A stretch of 64,000 nt of DNA from Basidiobolus meristosporus CBS 931.73 (taxonomy: Eukaryota; Basidiobolomycota; Basidiobolomycetes; Basidiobolales; Basidiobolaceae). The notes under the pieces are model-generated. The model saw nothing but the letters and a program-made list of their open reading frames with translations, did not search any database and was not told the origin of the DNA. Location: assembly GCA_002104905.1 (NCBI GenBank), contig MCFE01000116.1, positions 1 through 64,000 of the forward strand, read 5' to 3'. Every line of letters begins with the position of its first letter. Position 1 is the first letter of the stretch. The position numbers and the translations under genes are program-made. Positions 35,474 through 46,260 of the stretch are shown here, piece after piece.

Positions 35474-38400
35474 ACAATCAAACTAAAATGTACTAGGGAA
35501 AGAGAGAAAAAGCTCTTGAGTGGTTCAATAAGTTTGAGAGAGTTGTGGTTGATGCAGGATGGGATGATAATAAGAAAGTAAGGGAGCTTGCAAGACATAT
35601 GGAGGGGTCAGCATGGTGATGGCATTATGGGTTGGAAGATGCAGACAAAGACAACTGGGATTCACTAGAAGAAGCCTACAAGACACACTTTCTATATGCC
35701 AAAGGATACCACTACAAAGCCCTTCTACTGTCCTCACAGAAGAAAAGCAGTGAGAGCTATGAAGCCTACACTGAGCTGTTTCTCTAACAAGTTTGATATC
35801 TCCCATAGGAAGAAATTGCCAAACAACAGCTCATGAGGTATTACATCATGGGCTTAGATGACAAAATAAGACATAGGGCATCTAAGGAACAACAGGGATG
35901 TAAAACATTGCAAGAGTTGGTCAAACAAGTACAAGGAGTCATCTTGCTATGGGGGCTACCCTATAGTTATACAAATGATTGAAGGACAGGGATCCCCTGT
36001 AAGAAAGGAAAATAGGCTCCCCAAAAGACCGTGAGTTAGAGGAATTACGGCAAAAGGTCCACAAACTCTCAATCAACAATGTCCAAGAAATCCCCAAAGA
36101 AGGTGATAAACTCTGGGAAGCTGTTGTAGATTTAAAGGCCCAGGTACAAGCCCTGACCAAACAGATGGAACAACCGCAACAACAGTACCCATGTTATGTA
36201 TGTAAAGAAGTAGGCCACCAAGCCCACAAATGTGAAAAATGGTACAAACAAGAACCTGTACCAGACACAAAAGAGAAGGAGGCATCAAAAGACAGTGTCC
36301 CTTGCCAGGAGGCCAACAGGACTCAGTCAATTTAAGCCCTCCGGTCAGAACAGTCATAGTGCGGAAGAAGAAGCATTGACATGATGCTTCTAGAGAGGAG
36401 GCAAATGAACCTGTAGTAGAGGTTCTGTCAAAAGGAAAGAATGCCAAATTAGGTGAAGTGGTACAGAATGAGCCTTGGGAAGAAGTGTTGAAGCAAACAA
36501 AGAATGCTAATACATCTTCCCACAGCCTATTTGACATAATGAAGGTACTAGAGCAAACCAAGGCAACCCTCCCAGTAACCAATTTACTGGGACTGGCCCC
36601 GGCTCTAGTCAAAGAACTGATAGAGGAATTGAAGGAGATAGCAACCCTTCATGTCAGCCAGATGGTTCTGCAAAAACCAAATAAAGGTGCATATGTAAAG
36701 GTATGCATAGTGAATAAGGAGATTCTTGCCCTTATTAACACAGGATCCTCTACATTGATCATGTCAGAATCATTAGCAAAATGTCTAAAGTTAGATATAG
36801 TCCCCAACAACACCATTTGGGTATGGCTAGCAAATGACCAACTGGACACAATAGTAGGAGTGGTGCCTAATTGCCCCATCTGGCTAGGCAACTTGACTAT
36901 ACACCAAGATGTTGTGGTTCTACTTGTTGCAGCCAACAACTTACTCATTGGTGAGAGTTGGTTTATCCAACATAAGATGGACATTCTTTACAGTGCATCT
37001 GGACTCAGGCGGGATACCAAGAGTATCCCACTGATTCATATCACCAATGAGAATAAGGCATGTAGCAACAGTGTGACAATCAAAGAGGTGTAACCATTGC
37101 AGTCTCCAACCATCACACAAAAGGTGATAAAAATATCACCTGCCAGTGAGACAGTGATCTCATTAGAGACACCAATTGCTTATTTGACAAGCAGAAGAAT
37201 GATAACCACAGCAAAGACATCCAAGCAATTGGAAGGAATCTCAATCCCTAAAGTATGGATACCACCAGAATTTGAGCCGCAAAGTCTGAAGTGTTTAGTG
37301 GTTAACAACAGGCAACACACAGTGACACTGCCTAGAGGAGTGCCATTGTTAAACCTAGAGGAAGTCAACAGAAACAACAAAGGACCACCTACAAACAAGG
37401 AACCAGAAGAAGAACTCCCCAAACTAGGTGTGGACCCTGGTCTACCGCCTGCATTACAAGAAAAGTTCCTTGAAGGAATACATCCGCTTGCCCAAGTATT
37501 CTCTAAGGACCACGTAATTGGTCATCTACCTGGGGTATATCACTAAATCCACCTTGCCAACAAATACCGCATCAAGCAAAAAGCCTATAGGAACTCAAAA
37601 ATTGACATGGACTATATCAAAGAGACAATTGAAACTTTATTAAAAGACAACATCATTACAGAGAGCCAGTCTCTGTGGGCCTCCCCTGCAGTGATAGTCC
37701 CAAAGAAAGACAGAATGCAACACTTTTGCATTGACTACCAAAAATCAAACGCCGTCACCTGGAAGGACGTGTATCTGCTACTACAAATAGACAACCTCTT
37801 GGACAGATTAATTGGAGCTAAATATTTTAGCTCTCTGGACTTAATCTCCAGGTATTGGCAAGTAGAAGTAGCCCCAGAAGATCAACCCAAATCAGCTTTT
37901 ATAACATTGTTTGGTTTATTCAGATGGAACCAACTACCCTTTGGCTTGTGCAATGCCCCCGCTATGTTTCAAAGGATGATCAAGAAGGTTCTAGGAAATC
38001 TACAATGGGAATGAGCTCTTGTGTATCTGGACAACATCACAATATATTCCCCCAATGTAGAAGAACATATACACAACATGCAATATATCCTGACAGCCCT
38101 CCTCAAGAACCAACTCAAACTACATCCCAAGAAGTGCCATTTCCTGTATACAAAATTGTTGTTCCTGGGCCACAAGATCTTGGCAGATGGAATATACCCA
38201 TCTACTTCACTCCTGAAAGCCGTTCAAGATACACCTGCACCAAAAGATATTAATGCAGTGTTGGGACTCCTAGGATTAGCCAGCTACTATTGCTGCTTTG
38301 TCAAGAACTTTGCAACAATAGCAGCCCCCTTATGTAAATTGACGCAAAAAGGCCAGTGTTTTGTGTGGTTGGAGCCTCAAAAGAGAGCATTTCATCAGCT

Positions 38401-40288
38401 GAAACATTCCCTGCCATCACCGCCAGTGTTACGTTTCCCCAATAGGGATACAAGATTTTTTATTAACTGTGATGGAAGTCTCACCTCTATAGGTGCTGTA
38501 CTGGGACAATACCACCAACCCAGCAAATTCCACCCAATAGTTATGTGAGCTGTTTGCTAAACAACATGAGCATCACTACCCTGTTACCAAAATAGAATGT
38601 CTGGCTGTTGTTTATTCAATTAAACAATTCCATACATACATACATGGTTGCCAATTCACAATAGTAATGGACCACAGTGCACTGGTCTGGCTGATGAAAA
38701 CTAAAGACTTTACCGGTTGACTAGCACATTGGGCTTTCCAACTACAAGAATACTACTTCAAAATAATTCATTGCACTGGCAAGAAGCACCAAGATGCAGA
38801 CTTCCTCAGTTGTTATCCTGTTTGCCAAGTACGCATCAGCAATGACTATGAGGATGTAATCTGCTTTAAAAGAAGAGGGAAGTATCCCAAATATGTTGCT
38901 ACAAACAAGCAGAAGAGAGACTTTTGAAAGAAATGATGTCAGTGCAAAGTGCAAGAAAACCAATTATGGTTCCTTCAAGGACAGTTCAGAGTCAAGGTAC
39001 CCCTGGTAACTGCCTGCAAAGAAATCATACAAGAAAGACATATGTCATTAGGACATGCTAGTCCCCTAGCAACATACAAGATGTTAAGAAAGACGTTTTA
39101 TTGGAAAAAATGATGACCAATGATGTGAACACACTGCAAAGATGCTCCACCTGCAAAAGATTTAACCAGAGTCAGAAGATAGGCACAACCACACCAATGC
39201 CGCTTGACCTACCCTTCCACCAGGTAGGGATCAACTTTGTTGGCCCCTTTATGAAAACAAAGGAAGGAGAATGATACATAATGACTGCTACCAATTATTT
39301 CTCAAAGTGGGTAGAAGCCCAAGCCGTCCAAAATAAAGACCAGAAGACAACTGCCCAATTCATTCTAGAACACCTTATCTGCCGGCACAGATATCCTCAG
39401 ATACTCCTGTCCAACAATGATGGCTCCTTCCTGAACAACACTGTGACCCATTTGTGCATAGTGATGGGTGTGAAACAGGTCTTCATGGCTGCATATCACA
39501 CCCAGACCAATGGATTAACCAAGAGGATGAACCAGACATGCTGCCACATACTTCAGAAGCTCCACTGGGAACCTCCCCAATCATGGGCCAAGCTACTCCC
39601 ACTGACACTCCTATCAATATGTACAATACTAAATAAACAACAGGTTTCTCCCCATACAAAGTTCTGTATGGACAAAAGACTTGTTCCGTCATTCCAGCTG
39701 ATCATAGTGCCCAATAGTGCCATAGCATGCCAGATGGTGCCTGATCATGCCACAGAGTGCCAGATGGTGCCATACAGTGCCAATTTGGGATCAAAATTGA
39801 CATGCGTATGACCCTAAAATATCAAATTAATAACAAAATATACAGCACTCTCTGGCACTATGATCAATGGCACAATGGAACAAGTCTAAAGACCCAAGTG
39901 GCGTGAAGAAGCTGGATTAACAATGGCAGGTGTCCCTTGTGCAACACATAACAACTATGTAGAAAGGTTGATACACCGTGTCACCTACCTATATATCAAA
40001 GTATTCAAAAATGTTGACAAGCACCTTCCCCCTCCACCCAAAAATGAGAAACTAATGGGACAAAAGTGGAAACCAGGCAATAAAGTGTGGTACAATCAGA
40101 CTGTTGCAGGCCTCAAGTTTTGCCCACAACTTACACTCCAATGGATTGGCCCTGGCACTGTTGTTAGTCTGGACCACAGGCCAAAGTACACCATCACCCT
40201 GAACAATAAGACAATAAGCAATGTAGTGCCTGCCCATCTGAAACCATTTCATGATGATCCACTGATCATCAATGAAACCAAAGTGTGA
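35474..40288 (+). pseudogene. Gypsy gag-pol remains
   Basis: Gag capsid (EWFNKFERVVVDAGWDD, about 35510) and zinc knuckle CYVCKEVGHQAHKC (about 36193). The protease has LINTGSS, where Asp of the active site is Asn. RT spans 37550-38250: WASPAVIVPKKD, YFSSLDLISRYWQVEV, FGLCNAPAMFQRM, and VYLDN in place of YLDD. RNase H begins ...FFINCDGSLTSIGAVLGQY. The integrase zinc part has HMSLGHASPLATYK and CSTCKRF; its core LLSNNDGSF has Asn for the second catalytic Asp. The C-terminal GPY/F-like part is GPGTVVSLDHRPKYTI (40150). In-frame TGA codons replace probable CGA at SAW*W and WE*ALVYL. Three catalytic Asp-to-Asn changes plus stops make it inactive. Confidence 0.9.
39678..39886 (+). mobile_element. 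209-bp MITE, copy 1 (in Gypsy integrase)
   Basis: Ends are inverted: GACTTGTTCC at 39678 and GGAACAAGTC at 39886, with further inverted similarity (TGATCATAGTGCC against GGCACTATGATCA). The body has repeated TGCC or GTGCCA units and no coding capacity. It is the reverse complement of the sequence at 53044-53252. Flanks CAAAA and TAAAG suggest an imperfect 5-bp target duplication. Confidence 0.8.
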
Positions 40289-40417
40289 TTAAACAATTAT
40301 CAGGACAAGGATAGAGGAAGACACAGGATACAAACAAAGTTTATTAGAGGAGATTTTAGTCAATATAGGTACAAGTGATATGTGCAAGGAAGTTTGCCCA
40401 AAGGGGAGTACTAAAGA

Positions 40418-41569
40418 ATGCATATGGAAAGCACCAAAGGAAACATTTCACCCAAAACTGGCAATACTCCTTCTACCAGCAAGAACCAAGATGATATTGA
40501 AAACAAGACCAACCTGCAAGTGTTGAAAGATATGGTACAAGCATTATGTGCAACAAGAGCCACCTATGAAGAGTCATTTGCCTGAGCAGTCATGTTGATA
40601 CAAGACACAATCAGAGATGGACAAGACAAGTTACCCACACTGATACAAAGCATGGAGATACTACCCAAGAAAACCATGTACCACCTAAGAGGAGGTTACT
40701 TGATCATTAAGCAGAAGGACACCACACTGATTCCGCATCCATACTGGACACAGTCTGACAGAAGACACAAGGAATCAACTGTTGCGCCCTCACAAGAACT
40801 CAATAGCCTCCCTGTTTTGTTGCACACTTGTCATTAATAGGTACCACAATTGTTGAGGTATACCCAGACCTGGTACAAGCAGCAAGAGCACCAGAAGGAG
40901 AACTCCCAATCAAAGGACTCCTCCAAGAAATTTGCCAACATCTCAAACTGCATTCCCAAGAAGAAACCATCTTGGAGAAGATATGCAAACGGACTAAATA
41001 CACCAACTAGTTAACCCATGCACTCCACCAAGTTGCTGTGTTACCACTATTACAGTGGTTTACCATAGGACAACTCAGGAACCAGTACAAAGTCCAACAC
41101 CAAGAAGCCAAAGAAACTGCCGCAGACTCTGAGGCAAGTACAAAAGTGCCTCAATTGCGCCACAGTTTCTACAGAAGAACTACAATACCTCTTGGAAGAA
41201 GCAAAAACTTGCTATTAGCAACAGGTGACTGCTGACCAGGTGTACGCCCTCTTGAAAAGGTCCCCCACCGTCATATTGAACACAAAAAGGACAAGCCCCA
41301 ACAACATTTGCAAGAAGCAAGACTTTATTGCGCTATTGCACATTTTCTTGTTCTCTGACCCTCCCAAGGAACTTACCCAGAACCTTATAGTTTGCCAACT
41401 ATTTGGCTCTGTGGAAAACATCCCTCAAGCAACGCAAGCTGCACCTCACTCTGCCACCAAATGGTATCAGGTATTTGCCCGCAACCCCCTTGCAAGTGAC
41501 AACCAGCAATGGTACTATGGTGACTCCCCATTCTCCGTGAACAAAATTGACCCTGGAGAAGCAAGTTAG
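40418..41569 (+). pseudogene. Additional 3' coding region of the Gypsy element, function unknown
   Basis: After the integrase end (40288) an ATG at 40418 opens MHMESTKGNISPKTGN, interrupted by TGA at 40583 (GCCTGAGCA, probably an old CGA) and continuing in the same frame to 40837. Further frames run to 41569 with stretches such as DQVYALLKRSPTVILNTKR and KWYQVFARNPL. No membrane segment or known domain is recognised, so it is not an obvious envelope. It may be a captured gene or a second gag-like protein. Confidence 0.45.
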
Positions 41570-41613
41570 TCAAAGAACTTCAAGAACAAAGCTCCCTCTT
41601 AAACCCTGGGATA

Positions 41614-41969
41614 TGTGAGTACTAAATGCAGTACCCACTCTTTGCCCAAGAGTTCTCCCCAGAGTCCTACCTAAGGTCCCCCAGTATCCTCTCTATGATT
41701 CCCCCATGCACCCTCCCCCTATCCCTGACCTTGTCTAGTTTGAACACTACCATAACAGGAAGGTGTTCACACCCCTATTTTATAACACATTGTTTATTAT
41801 CTAAGCCCCCCCAAGTGATATATATATCTACCCAATTGAACCAAGTGAGAGAAGGGGAGTTGGCCGGAATAAACACAAGTCTTTATTACCTTGCTACCTT
41901 CTATTAAAAGCTATTCTGAACCAAGTGGTACTGACTTGACCTACAAGTTCTCCCACTCACCAAGTACAG
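41614..41969 (+). repeat. 3' LTR of the Gypsy element, end truncated
   Basis: Begins TGTGAGTACTAAATGCAG. Contains TATAACACATTG and GATATATATATCTACCC. It ends at AAGTACAG, missing about 15 bp (AGTAATAACCCACA in the other copies). Confidence 0.85.
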
Positions 41970-42351
41970 CAAAAGGAAAGGACATGCACCAGATCAATGC
42001 CTCACAACAAGATAATCAGCCAAAGAAGTCTGAGTCATGAAATGCTGCAACAACTGAAGCTAGACTACTCACAACTACACTAAGTATTACCACAAACAAG
42101 GATTTCTAGAAGGGGTATACTGACTTTTGAGCATCTCAGTACTTTATATACCAAAAAAAACTTTTACTGATTATCAAAATAATCCAATCTAGAAGGCTTG
42201 CAAGGGTGACCATAGAAGACTTGATTCAGTTGCACAGGGAACCAACAAGTAAGCTTCAAATGCAGTGAAGGAAGCTGCATATCTACCTTCAAAGTAGTAC
42301 TATATATACCAGTAATAGCTAGGAATCTATTACATTTAAGCAAGGCCACAG
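41970..42351. other. Unassigned sequence right of the Gypsy element
   Basis: About 380 bp, AT-rich, with no coding frame or repeat that I can assign. It may be the outer end of the DNA transposon copy 1 or older filler. Confidence 0.4.
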
Positions 42352-42691
42352 TACCCAATGAAAAATAATTGTGATAATCCTGTCAATAGGCTGTCACAAA
42401 AGTAAAGTCCCATAAGTAAGAGATGTTGATCTCATCTGGACACTTTACAAAGACTGTTGAAAAATGGTTACACTCCAGATTTCACAAAAAACTAAGCCAA
42501 AATTTTCATCACAATGATACACCCTATGGAAAATTATTGTGATGTTTGCATCAAAAGGCTGTCACATATTCCAAGTCCCATGACTAAGAGGTATTGATTT
42601 CATCAGGACACTGTGCAAAGACTGTCAAAAAATAATTGCACCCCAGTTATCATAAAAAACTTGGTCAAAAATTTTCATCACAACAATACAA
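42352..42691. repeat. Two tandem units of a 165-170 bp repeat (possible subterminal repeat)
   Basis: Unit 1 is 42352-42519 and unit 2 is 42520-42691. Shared blocks are TAATTGTGAT, GGCTGTCACA, AAGTCCCAT.ACTAAGAG, GACACT, CAAAGACTGT and AAATTTTCATCACAA. A third unit lies at 53399-53570 in the same orientation, next to the partner-gene end of transposon copy 2. Confidence 0.75.
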
Positions 42692-42858
42692 AAGTGGCTT
42701 TTGATTGGTTTTCTGCCAAGTGATCCTCTTGACAACCTTTGACAGGATCAAAATGGCATTTTGATATTTTTATTGCCTACTGAAGTTATGAAACTTGTCA
42801 AGGTTTTATTGGTGTTGTGACAATAATTGCATGGCATTGTTGTGGTCTTAATGCACTC

Positions 42859-43231
42859 TGTGAGTGCTAAATACAGTTCCCATTCTTTGCCCAAGAGATC
42901 TCCCCAGAGTCCTACCCAAAGTCCCCCAGTATCCGCCCTATGATTCCCCCACACGCCCTCCCTCCTATCCCTACCCTTATCCAGTTAGAACGCTTACCAT
43001 AACAGGAAGGTGCTCACACCCCTATTTTATAACACATTGTTTATTATCTAAGCCCCCCAAGTGATATATATATCTACCCAATTGAACCAAGTGAGAGAAG
43101 GGGATTTGGACAGAATTAACACAAGTCTTTATTACCTTGCTACCTTCTATTGGAAGCTATTCTGAACCAAGTGGTACTGACTTGACCTACAAGCTCTCCC
43201 ACTCACCAAGTACAGCCAGTAATAACCCACA
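42859..43231 (+). repeat. Gypsy LTR, apparently solo
   Basis: 373 bp from TGTGAGTGCTAAATAC to AGTAATAACCCACA, complete at both ends. Flanking pentamers CACTC and TATTT do not match. No Gypsy coding sequence follows. It lies between the subterminal repeat and the transposase 3' end of DNA transposon copy 1. Confidence 0.8.
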
Positions 43232-45897
43232 TATTTGGTGCCATCTCTGCAGAACTTGACAGTATTTTGATGGCCTCATGGTGAGTCTCTGATGGCATTA
43301 TCTTGGCAGTATAGCAGCCTACAGCTAGTTCTGTATAATACCACCTTACTAATTTACAAAACAATATTTCCTTTACTACCTCCCCATGTGCTATTTATAT
43401 GTTCCACTGCAGGATCTCCCCTTGTTATTTGCTTACCCACTACTACCTTGTGTACTCACATATAGCTTGAGTCAAAAAAAACTGTGGCCTTCTGCTACTA
43501 ACCTCTGTAAACATGGACACCTGCCACAATTGACATACTTTCATCACCTCAACTTTACGGCTTTTTAGTGTGATACTTGCAAAGTTGTCATATACCTTGT
43601 ACTGCTGGTAACATATGCATTGCGCAAATATCTGCTTGGTTGTTGCCACTTCTGCCATGAATACCTCCTGAATATCTGCAAAGAACTTCTGGTATTTAGC
43701 CAATATTTTCCTTCTTCCTGCTGGATTCTAGTCCCCCTTATAGGTGCATGCTGGCTTTTATTTGTGTGAATTCTGTATTGAATGGCGTAGAAGTTTGCTT
43801 GTGACCATGAGAAATCCGGCATACCTTGGTAGAGTTTTGATAATAAAAATAGTGCTTGTTGCACCCAACCCAACTTTGCATTACTTAACTGATTACCCAC
43901 ATATTGAAGCTGCTTAGCTTAATGCCATAGGCATAGGTGTCTCCATGTGCACATCTGTCCTCAGTATTTTCCAATTTTTCCTGGCTGTCCTCCATGTGCC
44001 AACTCAATACATCCATGGGGGACTTGAAGGTATTATTCTTGATGAGATTGGGATATGGTAGTAACTGCAACCTGGCCTGTCTTCCTATCTCCCCACACAT
44101 CTGCCCCATAGGAAACACCCAGAAGGTAAGCAAGGCCCAACATACTCCACACACAATGCAAGATGGAGTAGAGAATGGATACAGTAGTGACAGAGATCTA
44201 TGTGTTCAGCTTTATGTTTGTAGTATAGCCACTCATATCCCATTACAAACACCTTGCACAACGGCTTTAGATGTGTCAAGTTGGCATTGGTGATCTGCTT
44301 CTGGATAAATATTCCTACAATGTCTACATATGACTCCCAATGCTTCCAATATACTTTTAATAGGAATGGCTTCAGAATACCACTTCCATAAATACATATC
44401 CAGTTCATCCTGTCTGTGCATTTGTAATGTTGCATATTCATATGAATATTGATTGGAGCCCATAAGAAGTACTTGGGGTAGCGGATACTCTGTAATGTCT
44501 TTACAATTCTTTCAAATTTTCTGGTATCTTGGAAGGCTCATTTAGCTTCAAATTCCCCATGTACAACTTGGTCATCAGTATAGGGATATTGTTGAAAAGT
44601 AAATGCATTGCTTCACTGGAAAGCTTTTACTCCAACAGAGACCCATTATCTTAAGTGTCTCTGATTTCCAATTAATTCCATTCTCTGGCCAATGGCATAT
44701 AGCTTGCCAACTTTGCTGCAACTTTATGCTGACTTCTGTATGTTCTCTCTGTGGGAAGATAATGTAATTAGTGTTGGTGTTTGGATAATAATAATGTGTA
44801 GTTGTGGAGTAAATCACCTGGATCTCACAAACTCAACAGCAATACAGTCCATTGTGCCCAGAAGACCTGCCATCTTGCTGATGGCTGGGGTATCTCCAGT
44901 GCAGATAATAATATGAGCTTTGACATGATGGCCTTTACTGTTATCCTGCTGGAAAACATACAAAACTCATTAAGCACTGAATACAGGTAGCTATCCAGGT
45001 TGGACAGTGACTTAGGCCCAGATACTAGTGAGACTACCATCAGATTTTGGCTCTGATACCATGAGATAGGTGGCAGATTCAGGTTAATGAGAATCAGTGA
45101 ACAGCAGGATTTGCTGGTAGAGTACTTGCTTAATGGGAATCCATCAAGTGCTAAGGCAAAGGCATGATCATACATACCTTCAAAGTAGCCCTTGCTTCTT
45201 AGCTGTTTGTAATATTTGCCATCAAGTATAATGGATATATTCACGCTAAATTGATACTGAGTGTGATACTGTAGAGCTTTACAATATTTATCAGACTGCA
45301 TTAGTTTCTTTAGATGGAGTATTACCAGAAAATATCTGGAGTGTGAACAGTGTTTTCCCTCAACAGTGGTGGATTCATGACAAATTGGACATGTTGCAAT
45401 AATAGTAATTTTGGATGTGAATGCCATGCAACTGCTAGCACATGCTGGAATCAGGATAGTCTCAGGGTCATATGCCACCAGCCACAAGATGGTTGTCCAC
45501 TTGTACCATGCACCAGGTAGGTTGTGTTGCAGAATTATTTGGCAAGAAGTTGTAATAAGTCCTCAACACCTCCATTATTGATGTTAGTGAAAATGTGACA
45601 CTTCTCTAGCCATAACATTACATCATTCACCAGTAGATGGATTACTGGGCTCACTTGGCTCCATAAAGTATCCTTGGCATTTGTTTCCATGGGTATTGTC
45701 TCATTGCATATTGAGATTTGACCGGTCTTATGCATGGTCCTGTTGTTAGAGGAGATAGGCTTACAATCCATCAGTGAACCTTCTTTGTCAGAGATATCAC
45801 TCTGTGTGCCATATTCAGAAGGCTGAGGTGAGCCTAAAGGCATTGCAAGCTTACCTGACTCAGTTTGCGCCAGGTAACAAAGATGGCCAGGTGTCAA

Positions 45898-45902
45898 TAT
45901 AG
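45898..45902. repeat. Target site duplication TATAG, left of Copia copy F
   Basis: TATAG here and again at 50214-50218, directly outside the two LTRs. Confidence 0.85.
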
Positions 45903-46251
45903 TGCTGTAAGAGTCTTGGAGATATTAGAAGTGGATTGGGAGAACAAGCAGATTATGTGTTTTCACTTATTGATTTATTGAATGCAAAAGTAGTATATAT
46001 ACTTTTGCAATATCTTAGCATTACAAACACATTGAGTAGGCTAAGGAAGGTCTCAAGAACATGTGTGCAAAGTTTGGTGCTGTTTGGACAACTTTGAGAA
46101 TTTTCATGTTCTGAGTACCTGATATTTTGGTGAAAATATTTAAAGTAAATCCCAACAAGGAATTTGGTCATTATCCTCTAGGATTTGAAGATAATGATCT
46201 AAGCAACTAAGTTGGGTGAATATATAGGTGGAATTACAAGCTTTTACAACA
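45903..46251 (-). repeat. 3' LTR of Copia copy F
   Basis: 349 bp; the outer end reads TTACAGCA on the element strand instead of TTACAACA. Confidence 0.85.
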
Positions 46252-46260
46252 CTCCTACTC

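Larger units (their letters stand above)
35382..41969 (+). mobile_element. Gypsy (Ty3) retrotransposon, broken
   Basis: Plus-strand element of about 6.6 kb. The left LTR keeps only its first 92 bp (35382-35473), joined directly to gag, so the primer site is lost. The right LTR is 41614-41969 and lacks its last bases. Order gag-PR-RT-RH-IN identifies Gypsy. A MITE (39678-39886) sits in the integrase C-terminal region, and a 1.2-kb stretch of additional coding sequence lies between integrase and the 3' LTR. Confidence 0.9.

Noticed and set aside
39678-39811. Extension of the Gypsy integrase frame with repeated Cys-Gln-Met-Val-Pro units
   Set aside because: This part of the frame is the MITE read through, not protein-coding sequence.
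42352-42691. CRISPR-like or satellite array
   Set aside because: Only two diverged units of about 168 bp, with a third linked to a transposon end; no short repeat-spacer pattern anywhere in the window.
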